Below are positions 57,501 through 64,000 of a DNA stretch of 64,000 nucleotides, in pieces. Position 1 is the stretch's first letter; the number at the start of each line of letters is the position of its first letter. The position numbers were made by a program, and so were the translations under genes. The stretch is from DATJHM01 sp963777355 (GTDB lineage Bacteria; Chloroflexota; Ktedonobacteria; Ktedonobacterales; Ktedonobacteraceae). The stretch is from contig CAVZQK010000044.1 in assembly GCA_963777355.1 (NCBI GenBank), positions 115,262 to 179,261 on the forward strand, given 5' to 3'. The notes beneath the pieces were generated by a model. It was not told the origin of the DNA. It was given only the letters and a program-made list of their open reading frames with translations, and did not search any database.

Positions 57501-57545
57501 CTGCGAAAAACCGTTCTGAGGATCTGCTTGTTTGTTATTGGCCAT
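54529..57545 (-). CDS. Ser/Thr kinase-NACHT NTPase-transmembrane protein (frameshift near 55115)
   Basis: About 1005 residues. Kinase domain 15-285: GSGSFAFVYLGE, Lys 49, HRDIKPEN with Asp 152, DFG at 170-172, APEQLQGRP. The NACHT part has Walker A GEAGSGKT at 448-455, Walker B FLPLLDGLDEV at 521-531 and VVCSRLTDYL. Membrane helices follow from about 735. The first frame ends at 55107 and the next (starting ATG at 55122) continues GSTVSAGLSTGVLTVISLRL with further helices and the tail THRFLLEYFASL, a usual NACHT C-terminal motif. One gene with one base change is the simplest reading. A role as membrane-bound NLR-like sensor is inferred. Confidence 0.85.
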
Positions 57546-57759
57546 CTCTTCTGCTCCAGAAACATGCTACTGCTTAACGGCCATCTCATGAAAAGCACTG
57601 CTTTGTTTAATGGGAACTTTGAAGTCTCTGGCATGCGAAGTTCATGGGCATAGTTCGATTATTTGCCAGTCCTAATTAGGAGAATTTTACTGCATTCTTC
57701 TTCTTCTTTACAATGCAGCCGTACTTATGGGCCTCTCTGAGTGCGGGGATAGAAGTGTA

Positions 57760-57844
57760 CGGAGGAGGTGGGATTTGAACCCACGAAGGCTTGCACCTTA
57801 CACGATTTCCAGTCGTGCTCACTAGACCACTATGAGACTCCTCC
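57760..57844 (-). tRNA. tRNA-Ser (anticodon GGA)
   Basis: 85 nt with GGAGGAG/CTCCTCC acceptor, anticodon stem CACGA/TCGTG around CTGGAAA, a long variable arm (AAGGTGCAAGCCTTC) typical of class II tRNA, and the T arm GTGGG-TTCAAAT-CCCAC. CCA is not encoded. Confidence 0.95.
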
Positions 57845-57852
57845 AGACCAAG

Positions 57853-57937
57853 CGGAGAGAGTGGGATTCGAACCCACGAAGGCTTGCACCTTACCGCTTT
57901 TCGAGAGCGGCACATTCGACCACTCTGACATCTCTCC
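57853..57937 (-). tRNA. tRNA-Ser (anticodon CGA)
   Basis: 85 nt with GGAGAGA/TCTCTCC acceptor, anticodon stem CCGCT/AGCGG around CTCGAAA, and the same long variable arm and nearly identical T arm as the neighbouring tRNA-Ser. CCA is not encoded. The two genes are 8 bp apart. Confidence 0.95.
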
Positions 57938-58007
57938 GCCGTGAGTATAACATATCTCTTATGATGTGGCAAGCACGAATTTCTTTCCCTCTGGAATTTT
58001 TAATCAC

Positions 58008-58310
58008 TTATCTCTCGTTCATTTCATCGTTCTCAATGAGCCAGCGCACAAACTGCATCCGTGGATCATTTTCTATTCTCTGCTTCATCTCGGAGTTCTC
58101 ATAAATATGCTCACGCATCCCTAGTATTTTCATAGCCTCGTCCCAGCCAAATCCACTGTTTATCAGTTGCTCCAGGCGCGTCTGGTCTTGATCAACTGCT
58201 GTCTCGTTTATCTCTATATGGAGCTTTCTCATCGCCTGCTCCGTGTGCTGTGCATACTGATCATTAGATTCTCCGTGCCCACCCATCAATGGCTGTGAAA
58301 AATTGGTCAT
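58008..58310 (-). CDS. Small acidic hypothetical protein
   Basis: A 100-residue soluble, helix-rich protein (MRKLHIEINETAVDQDQTRLEQ, WDEAMKILGMREHIYENSEM). No family recognised. A palindrome TACCTCA-cta-TGAGGTA lies at 58358-58374, 48 bp upstream of its start. It lies just upstream of the tRNA-Ser pair on the same strand. Confidence 0.55.
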   Translation of the reverse strand: MTNFSQPLMGGHGESNDQYAQHTEQAMRKLHIEINETAVDQDQTRLEQLINSGFGWDEAMKILGMREHIYENSEMKQRIENDPRMQFVRWLIENDEMNER

Positions 58311-58655
58311 CGGTTTTCTCCCTTTACTTCTTCCCCTATTGGGGCTGTCTTTCCTGGTACCTCACTATGAGGTATCTCTGATACTTTCTTTATCGGGCCC
58401 TTCACACAAAACTTTAGCCCTTTTTTCTTTTTTCCCCTTCGGGACTTTTGCATCTCTAAGCAGGGACCTGCGTCAATGTTTCTCTACCTTATTGCTCAAT
58501 ACACTCTAAATAGGTGCCTGAAAATAATTCAACAGCGAAAATCGCTCTCTCAGACACTTGTTACTCAGAAGGAAATAGAGCTGAAACCTCTTTATCTCAA
58601 TCCCTATCCATCGCCCATGTTTCTCCCTTGTACTTCTTGGAAAGGAAATTTATTT
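58311..58655. other. Intergenic region with a short palindrome
   Basis: About 345 bases between divergent genes. It contains the palindrome at 58358-58374. A 68-codon plus frame at 58303-58509 is not supported by a ribosome site or a recognisable product. No other element is seen. Confidence 0.4.
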
Positions 58656-59559
58656 ATGAATGCATCAGTAACGGTAGATGAACTCTGGACAGAATTTTGT
58701 ACTACTCGACGTCAGGAGTTACGCGATACGTTAGTGACTGAATATGCTCCTCTCGTTCGTTTTGTGGTTGGCCGCCTCGGTCTACCACCCACCAGTCTGC
58801 TGGATGCTGAGGATTTTGTGAGCTATGGCATGATCGGTCTCTTAAATGCAATTGATCGCTTTGATCCTGCTAGAGGGGTCCGCTTTGAGGCCTTTGCTAC
58901 CCCTAGAATACGCGGCGCTGTGATCGATCAACTTCGCGTTCTTAATTGGCTGCCACGCTCCTCTATCTCTCGCTTACGCCAGATTGAGAAAACTCTCGCT
59001 ATCTTGCAGCAACGCCTGGAACGACCCGCAACCGATGAGGAAGCCGCAACTGAGATGGGGGTAACGGTTGAACGCTATCGGCAGATGCTTTTTGAGGTCA
59101 GTACGACGATGCTCTCTTTAGATGCCCCTCTTAGCTCTATTATCCATGAGGATGAATTCAAACTCTATCGCGGACCTTTTAGAGGATAAGGCAAATCCTA
59201 CTCCTGCCGATCAGGTGGAACAGCAGGAACTTGCAAATGCTTTAGCTAAAGCTATCGAAGCTTTACCACAACGCGAGCAATTGCTTCTTGCACTGTACTA
59301 TACAGAGGAACTTACTATGAAGGAGATTAGTAAGGTGATGGGCGTCTCTGAATCACGCATCTGTCAACTGCACATCCAGGCAATATTACGCCTTCGCGGC
59401 TCGCTCCATAGCTATAGAACGGATGACGCAAAATTGGATGCTCATCATGCTCAGAAAACTGCGAAGTTGGCGAAGAATTATAAGAAGGATCTTAGCGGCA
59501 AAAAAGGTTCTCAGCCTGTAGCTAGCGGCGGCCCTCCAACCAGACAGCGGGTCTCCTGA
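58656..59559 (+). CDS. FliA/WhiG-type sigma factor (frameshift near 59155)
   Basis: About 300 residues from the ATG at 58656 with AAAGGA upstream. Region 2: LVRFVVGRLGLPPTSLLDAEDFVSYGMIGLLNAIDRFDPA, recognisable by the AEDLxSxGxIGLxxAIDRFDP pattern, with RGAVIDQLRVLNWLPRSS. Region 3 is RPATDEEAATEMGV. One extra base near 59155 leads to DLLEDKANPTPADQ, then region 4 ALPQREQLLLALYYTEELTMKEI and GVSESRICQLH. The long Lys-rich C-terminal tail is unusual. It is followed by a FlgM-like gene and csrA, as in flagellar regulons. Confidence 0.88.
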
Positions 59560-59740
59560 ATGAAGATGCTTGCTCTGTATACTGTATATAACAGGTGCAT
59601 GGGGCGAAATAAAGCATCGTGCTTGTTGGCGTTGGTAGTACAGTGTATAGAAGAGGTATATTCCAGACTCAAGACGAGAAATGCCAGATACTTCTGTAGA
59701 AAATATAGAGAGCGAAAGACGTTCATGAAAGGGAAATTCT

Positions 59741-59983
59741 ATGCATCTCCACCTGGTGAGCACACAAGCTAAGGCCCAAACCGCAGTGAGTAGCTCGTGC
59801 GAAGAGTATGAAGCCCGGCAAGGGCAGAGAGAACATCCTGCCACTCCCTGCACAGAGCACCGGGAAGCCGAACGGGCCGCTCGCGTCGAGGCTTTACGTA
59901 GACTGGTCCACGCTGGAACTTATCAAATCGATAGTCTTGCGATTGCCGAGACACTCTTGAAAAAACAAGTCAACTTTATCTAG
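59741..59983 (+). CDS. FlgM-like anti-sigma-28 factor
   Basis: An 80-residue protein whose C-terminal half (EAERAARVEALRRLVHAGTY followed by QIDSLAIAETLL) matches the FlgM sigma-binding helices. The N-terminal half is polar and probably flexible, as in FlgM. The ATG at 59741 follows AAGGGAA. It lies 180 bp downstream of the FliA-type sigma gene and would hold it inactive. No flagellar export gene is nearby, so the release signal is unknown. Confidence 0.72.
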   Translation: MHLHLVSTQAKAQTAVSSSCEEYEARQGQREHPATPCTEHREAERAARVEALRRLVHAGTYQIDSLAIAETLLKKQVNFI

Positions 59984-60002
59984 AACATTTATCACAAAAA
60001 AA

Positions 60003-60031
60003 TTGGAGAAATGAGCGAATAGGGGTATAAT
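60003..60031 (+). promoter_or_regulatory. Promoter upstream of csrA
   Basis: TTGGAG at 60003-60008 and TATAAT at 60026-60031 with a 17-base spacer. It predicts a leader of about 155 nt before csrA. Confidence 0.5.
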
Positions 60032-60192
60032 TTATGCCCAGTCTGTGTTATCTTTACGTCTGAAATGGTAACGGCAAAAAGCTGTTTATCTGGTTTTCCT
60101 TATGCGGTCACGCTGATAGAAGCGCCAGAATGGCGTTTGTCGCAGCGCAGGGACGCTTTAGGACATGCTTTTAATGAAGGGAGCCGTGCAGC

Positions 60193-60393
60193 ATGCTTGT
60201 ATTGCGGCGAAAAGTTGGTGAAAGTATTGTGCTTGCTGGCGTGATCAACATCGCGGTGTTGGCCGTGGAAGGCGAGCGCGTGAAGATCGGTATCAGTGCG
60301 CCCCCTGATGTGACGATTGTTCGCGAAGAGCTGCTGCGTGTAGCTGCTACAGATCAATCTAATCAACAGAACTCACCTATACAACAACGATAA
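60193..60393 (+). CDS. csrA: Carbon storage regulator CsrA
   Basis: A 66-residue RNA-binding translational regulator. MLVLRRKVGESIVLAG at the start, VKIGISAPPDVTIVREEL with the conserved RNA-contact Arg in VREEL. A polar tail follows. AAGGGAG sits 9 bases before the ATG. CsrA dimers bind GGA motifs near ribosome sites. FliW, its usual flagellar antagonist, is not in the window. Confidence 0.92.
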   Translation: MLVLRRKVGESIVLAGVINIAVLAVEGERVKIGISAPPDVTIVREELLRVAATDQSNQQNSPIQQR

Positions 60394-60407
60394 TTTAAGA
60401 CTCTTCC

Positions 60408-60448
60408 TCACCGCTCAGATTGAGACTGAGCGGTGACTTTGCTTTGCA
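60408..60448 (+). terminator. Terminator-like hairpin after csrA
   Basis: TCACCGCTCAG (60408-60418) pairs perfectly with CTGAGCGGTGA (60426-60436), followed by a moderately T-rich stretch (CTTTGCTTTG). Confidence 0.65.
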
Positions 60449-60486
60449 CTGGCGATTTGCCGAAAAACTCTCCTCTACCAGGAGTA

Positions 60487-61644
60487 TTAAAGGTTTTGTA
60501 CTATCTCTTCTGTCGCCTCGCTGCTGTGCCCATTCGCGTGTTCTGTTGCAGGCTTGCTAACTGGCTGCTCTCCACGAATGAATGCCTCAACGAGCTCACG
60601 CGCCTCGTCGTCGTGATATTGCACTGGCGGCGATTTCATCAGGTATGAGCTGGGCCCCTCTAACGAGCCACCAATACCACGATCAAGCGCAATCTTTACC
60701 AGACGCACTGCATCAATGACGACTCCCGCTGAGTTCGGCGAATCCCAAACCTCTAGCTTTAACTCTACGTTCAATGGCACGTCCCCAAAGGTTCGACCCT
60801 CTAGACGGATATATGCCCATTTACGATCAGTCAACCAGGGGACATAGTCGGAAGGACCAATGTGGACGTTGTCCTCTCCTAGATCATAATCAAGCTGACT
60901 GGTGACGGCATTCGTTTTGCTGATCTTTTTCGATTCAAGACGGTCCCGCTCTAGCATGTTGTAGAAGTCGGTGTTCCCACCCACATTCAATTGCATGGTG
61001 CGCTCAAGCTTGACTCCTCTCTCTCGGAAAAGCCTCGCCAGGACGCGATGGACAATGGTCGCTCCAACCTGGCTCTTGATATCATCTCCGATCATCGGTA
61101 ACCCCGCTTCCTTAAAGCGGTTCTGCCAATAATCCTCACGCGCAATAAAAACTGGCACACAGTTCACAAATCCTACCCCCGCCTGGAGCAACTGCTCTAC
61201 ATACCACTTGGTTGCAGTCTCTGAACCAACTGGTAAGTAGCTCACTACGAGATCTGTTCCGGTGTCTTTTAAGACCTTTACGATGTCCGCTGTCTGACCA
61301 GGAGCCTTTGTGATGACCTTCGAGAGGTATTTCCCCAATCCGTCATGCGTCATGCCACGATATACTTTTGCATTCAGAAAAGGGACTTCCGCGAAACGAT
61401 AGGTGTTGTTCTTACCCGCAAAGATCGCTTCGCTCAGGTCTTTCCCTACCTTTTCGCTGTCTATGTCAAAGGCCGCAGAAAATTCGATATCACTGATATG
61501 ATAACCACCAAGATTGACGTGCATCAATCCAGGGATAAAATCCTCCGCTTTTGCCTCGCGATAATATTGCACCCCCTGTACTAAAGAACTTGCACAGTTT
61601 CCTGCACCAATCACTGCTACACGTAATTTGTTACTACCAGCCAT
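60487..61644 (-). CDS. ino1: Inositol-3-phosphate synthase
   Basis: A 385-residue enzyme converting glucose-6-phosphate to inositol-3-phosphate with NAD. Blocks: LRVAVIGAGNCASSLVQGVQ (NAD site), VNCVPVFIARED, GDDIKSQVGATIVHRVL, QLNVGGNTDFYNML, and KLEVWDSPNSAGVVIDAVR. The pattern is of the shorter actinobacterial/archaeal type. AGGAG is eight bases upstream of the ATG. It feeds inositol lipids or inositol-based solutes; which of them is not shown. Confidence 0.93.
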   Translation of the reverse strand: MAGSNKLRVAVIGAGNCASSLVQGVQYYREAKAEDFIPGLMHVNLGGYHISDIEFSAAFDIDSEKVGKDLSEAIFAGKNNTYRFAEVPFLNAKVYRGMTHDGLGKYLSKVITKAPGQTADIVKVLKDTGTDLVVSYLPVGSETATKWYVEQLLQAGVGFVNCVPVFIAREDYWQNRFKEAGLPMIGDDIKSQVGATIVHRVLARLFRERGVKLERTMQLNVGGNTDFYNMLERDRLESKKISKTNAVTSQLDYDLGEDNVHIGPSDYVPWLTDRKWAYIRLEGRTFGDVPLNVELKLEVWDSPNSAGVVIDAVRLVKIALDRGIGGSLEGPSSYLMKSPPVQYHDDEARELVEAFIRGEQPVSKPATEHANGHSSEATEEIVQNL

Positions 61645-62006
61645 ACCATTTACTCCTGTAATCGCTCACATGCTTCCTAAGCCTCACACTTTTTATTATG
61701 TTTATGCAAGGGAGCATTATTTTGTTTAACATACTCATACTATACCCCCAATCAAGTCTGTTCGCTATGCTCGACTATACACTTCTTTTGTGGCTTGAAT
61801 AACACTTCTAAATCTGCCCTCTCTTCTCATAGATAAAATGTACGTCCCTCGAAACTTTTCCTGTATGGAATAGCAGGAATCTCTTCTTTACTACAATTAT
61901 TGTTGACACCATCAATCAATTAAATCATATAATAGAGAGAAGGTTACTATCTGGTGAACCAGATGGTGAAGAAAGAAACATATACAAGGGAGACTATACA
62001 AGTTTT
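61645..62006 (+). promoter_or_regulatory. Region upstream of cysC with promoter and palindrome
   Basis: TTGACA at 61903-61908 and TATAAT at 61928-61933 (spacer 19, slightly long). Just after the likely start site is the perfect palindrome ATCTGGT-GA-ACCAGAT (61949-61964). AAGGGAG precedes the ATG of cysC. The remaining part toward the inositol phosphate synthase gene shows nothing. Confidence 0.6.
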
Positions 62007-62597
62007 ATGGCACATACCGGCTTTACTATCTGGTTTACTGGACTCTCTGGATCAGGGAAAAGTACTCTCTCTGAAGCTATCGAAAAACGTCTTCAGACTA
62101 TAGGGCGCAATGTGGAAATTCTGGATGGCGATGTCGTCCGCACACATTTAAGCAAGGGCCTCGGCTTTAGCCGCGAAGATCGCGATACGAATATTAAACG
62201 CATCGCCTTTGTGTGCAGTCTCTTGACCCGCAATGGCGTGATCTGTATCTCTGCTGCCATCGCTCCTTATCGCGAGGCCCGCGAGTGGGCACGTCAGGAG
62301 ATTGGCAATTTTGTCGAAATATATGTCAAATGTCCCCTCGATGTCTGCCGCCAGCGCGATGTGAAAGGCCTCTATAAGCTCGTCGATGAGGGCAAGATTA
62401 AGAATTTTACCGGCGTTGATGATCCTTATGAAGAGCCGGAGCATCCCGATCTCGTTGTTGAGACAAACAATGAGACTATTGAAGAGAGCATTGAACGCAT
62501 CTTCGCTAAATTGCAAGCGCTCGGCTATTTAAACGCCGCAGAGGTACAGGCTAGCGCCGCAATTGTCCAGCAGGAAGCTATCGAGGAAGCGGTCTAA
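62007..62597 (+). CDS. cysC: Adenylylsulfate kinase
   Basis: A 196-residue enzyme phosphorylating APS to PAPS. P-loop FTGLSGSGKSTLS at residues 10-22, LDGDVVRTHLSKGLGFSRED, ISAAIAPYREAREWAR, VYVKCPLDVC-like VEIYVKCPLDVCRQRDVKG. It is the first gene of a sulfate-activation pair with sat 39 bp downstream. Confidence 0.95.
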   Translation: MAHTGFTIWFTGLSGSGKSTLSEAIEKRLQTIGRNVEILDGDVVRTHLSKGLGFSREDRDTNIKRIAFVCSLLTRNGVICISAAIAPYREAREWARQEIGNFVEIYVKCPLDVCRQRDVKGLYKLVDEGKIKNFTGVDDPYEEPEHPDLVVETNNETIEESIERIFAKLQALGYLNAAEVQASAAIVQQEAIEEAV

Positions 62598-62636
62598 AAA
62601 TATTCACGGATTGATTCTAGGAGTAAAAACGCAATT

Positions 62637-63897
62637 ATGACTGATGGTTTAATCGCCCCTCATGGGGGCTCACTGATTCTCAATTATGTAGACGAGACAG
62701 AACGTGCAGCATTATTGGAACTCGCGGGAAGTTTGCCTCAGATTCCCATTGGCTCACGCCAGTTGGCCGATCTGGAAATGCTGGCAATTGGCGCTTATAG
62801 TCCCCTCCACGGCTTTCTTTCGCGGCAAGATTATCTCAGCGTTGTCAATTCTATGCATCTGAGTAATGGCCTTCCCTGGTCGATTCCCATCACTCTTGCG
62901 GTTAGCTCTGCACAGGCCGCCTCGCTGGCTGAGGGTCAGCAGCTTGCTCTGGTGGATGATCAGGGAGCTCTAAAAGCTGTCCTGACTCTGGAAGAGAAAT
63001 ATACCTATGATAAACTTCTAGAGGCGCGTCAGGTCTACCGGACCGAAGAAGCGGCGCACCCAGGCGTTAAGGTGTTATATGAGCAGGGCGATGTGCTTCT
63101 GGGTGGACCTGTGCGCGTGGTTGCATTGCAGACACCGACCTTCCCTCAGTATCGCTTCACTCCTACTCAGTCCCGCGCCTTATTTTCCGAACGCGGCTGG
63201 AAAAAGGTTGTCGGCTTTCAGACACGCAACCCTGTCCATCGCGCTCACGAATATATTCAGAAATGTGCTATGGAGACCGTCGATGGCCTCTTCCTGCATC
63301 CTCTGGTCGGTGATACAAAGGGCGATGATATTCCTGCCGATGTGCGTATGCGCTGCTACGAGGTCCTGCTGGAAAACTATTATCCTCGGCAGCGCGTCAT
63401 CCTCGGTGTTCTTCCAGCCGCTATGCGCTATGCCGGACCACGTGAAGCTATCTTCCACTCTCTTATGCGCAAAAATTATGGCTGCTCCCACTTCATCGTC
63501 GGACGCGACCATGCTGGGGTTGGCAACTACTATGGTACCTATGATGCCCAGTCATATCTTCTCCGACTTTGACGCAGAGAAACTCGGCATTACGCCTATG
63601 TTCTTCGATCATACTTTCTTCTGTCGCGTCTGTGATGCTATGGCTTCCAAGAAGACCTGCCCCCATGATAGCGACCAGCATATTATCCTGAGCGGCACGA
63701 AAGTTCGCCAGATGCTGCAATCCGGCGAGATTCCCCCTCGCGAGTTCTCCCGCCCAGAAGTCGCAAAAGTTTTGATCGATCAATGCGCCTGCCCGTCGCT
63801 TAATAGCCTTCTTACCAATACAAAAAGCGAGAAACTAAAATCTCGGAAATTCAGTTTCTCGCTTTCTCGCTTTTCCTCCACTCTCCCAATCTCGTAG
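62637..63897 (+). CDS. sat: Sulfate adenylyltransferase (frameshift near 63552)
   Basis: Forms APS from ATP and sulfate. The first frame has QLADLEMLAIGAYSPLHGFL, VVGFQTRNPVHRAHEYIQ with the ATP-binding QTRNPVHRAH, and FIVGRDHAGVGNYYGTYDAQ. One extra base near 63552 leads to HIFSDFDAEKLGITPMFFDH, ILSGTKVRQMLQSGEIPP, and SRPEVAKVLI. In this frame the stop is at 63895-63897, beyond a terminator hairpin. A TAA at 63801-63803 in another frame is probably the true end, implying one more indel near 63780. Works with cysC. Confidence 0.9.
63822..63866 (+). terminator. Rho-independent terminator after sat
   Basis: AAAGCGAGAAACT pairs with AGTTTCTCGCTTT across a loop of about 16 bases, followed by CTCGCTTTT. 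It lies after the probable true stop of sat at 63803. Confidence 0.75.
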
Positions 63898-64000
63898 GGC
63901 AGGTCGGCTTGGCCTCCTCCTCCTCGCCGATCACTCGCTCGCCGGACGGAGTCTCTCTTGCAATTGATCTCTGCCAGCGCCATAGTTCATGGTGCGCTCC

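Noticed and set aside
57760..57937. tRNA pair as phage or island attachment site
   Set aside because: No integrase gene or direct repeat of the tRNA 3' end is visible nearby, and the flanking genes look chromosomal.
1..64000. CRISPR array
   Set aside because: No regularly spaced repeats with unique spacers were seen. The only tandem repeats are the 21-bp duplication and the TCTAACACT group.

Overview
The window looks like a chromosomal segment of a Ktedonobacteria-type Chloroflexota bacterium: mid-GC, aerobic, with a rich set of signalling proteins. This placement is inferred from gene content, not from a marker gene. The pointers are a PknB-like kinase with TPRs, a PP2C phosphatase with zinc ribbon and membrane anchor, several WD40 and zinc-ribbon/TM proteins, a kinase-NACHT protein, a TgpA-like transglutaminase, an actinobacterial/archaeal-type inositol phosphate synthase, and a complex I cluster with unusual gene content. 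There is no phage and no CRISPR array. The only mobile element I can support is an IscB-carrying IS605-like element.

Layout. 1-6.1 kb: a partial secreted beta-propeller protein (-), then a Ser/Thr kinase and a protease-like/TM/zinc-ribbon/PP2C protein (+). 6.2-10.8 kb: complex I genes nuoA, nuoC, a small membrane protein, nuoD, nuoH, without nuoB. 10.9-14 kb: a TIR protein with C-terminal membrane helices, an ECF sigma factor and a methyltransferase. 14-18.1 kb (-): PAP2-like protein, murI, methylmalonyl-CoA mutase catalytic subunit, biotin carrier protein. 18.2-20.7 kb: Cys-rich small protein, groES, groEL, terminator. 20.7-23.2 kb (-): G1-family peptidase and zinc-ribbon/TM proteins. 23.3-25 kb: IscB element with probable omega RNA. 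25-31.8 kb (-): 2-hydroxyacid dehydrogenase, GT2, J-domain/WD40 fusion, AlkA-like glycosylase, flippase-like membrane protein, alpha/beta hydrolase. 32-38 kb: DUF255 protein, UspA, sigma/anti-sigma pair, GlsB-like protein, histidine phosphatase. 38-45.3 kb: TgpA-like transglutaminase, PH-like protein, secreted low-complexity protein, Zn alcohol dehydrogenase, WD40 protein. 46-54.4 kb: DUF4388-like and winged-helix-like pieces, an MCP, two branched-chain amino-acid-type binding proteins, livH, livM. 54.5-57.6 kb (-): kinase-NACHT-TM protein. 57.7-58 kb: two tRNA-Ser. 58.6-60.4 kb: FliA-type sigma, FlgM-like anti-sigma, csrA. 60.5-64 kb: inositol phosphate synthase (-), then cysC and sat for sulfate activation.

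A dominant feature of the sequence is frameshifting. About 25 single-base frame changes break otherwise well conserved genes (nuoC, nuoD, nuoH, iscB, livM, sat, the FliA-type sigma, alkA, the transglutaminase and others), with almost no in-frame nonsense mutations. Several sit in short homopolymers. I read most as sequencing or assembly indels, and I annotate such genes as one span with the break positions given. The complex I cluster has the highest density, so real decay there cannot be excluded from sequence alone.

The most interesting candidates are the TIR-membrane protein, the kinase-NACHT-membrane protein, the protease-like/PP2C transmembrane fusion beside a kinase, the FliA-FlgM-CsrA cassette without flagellar genes, the IscB/omega RNA element, and two structured leaders in front of the paralogous binding-protein genes.
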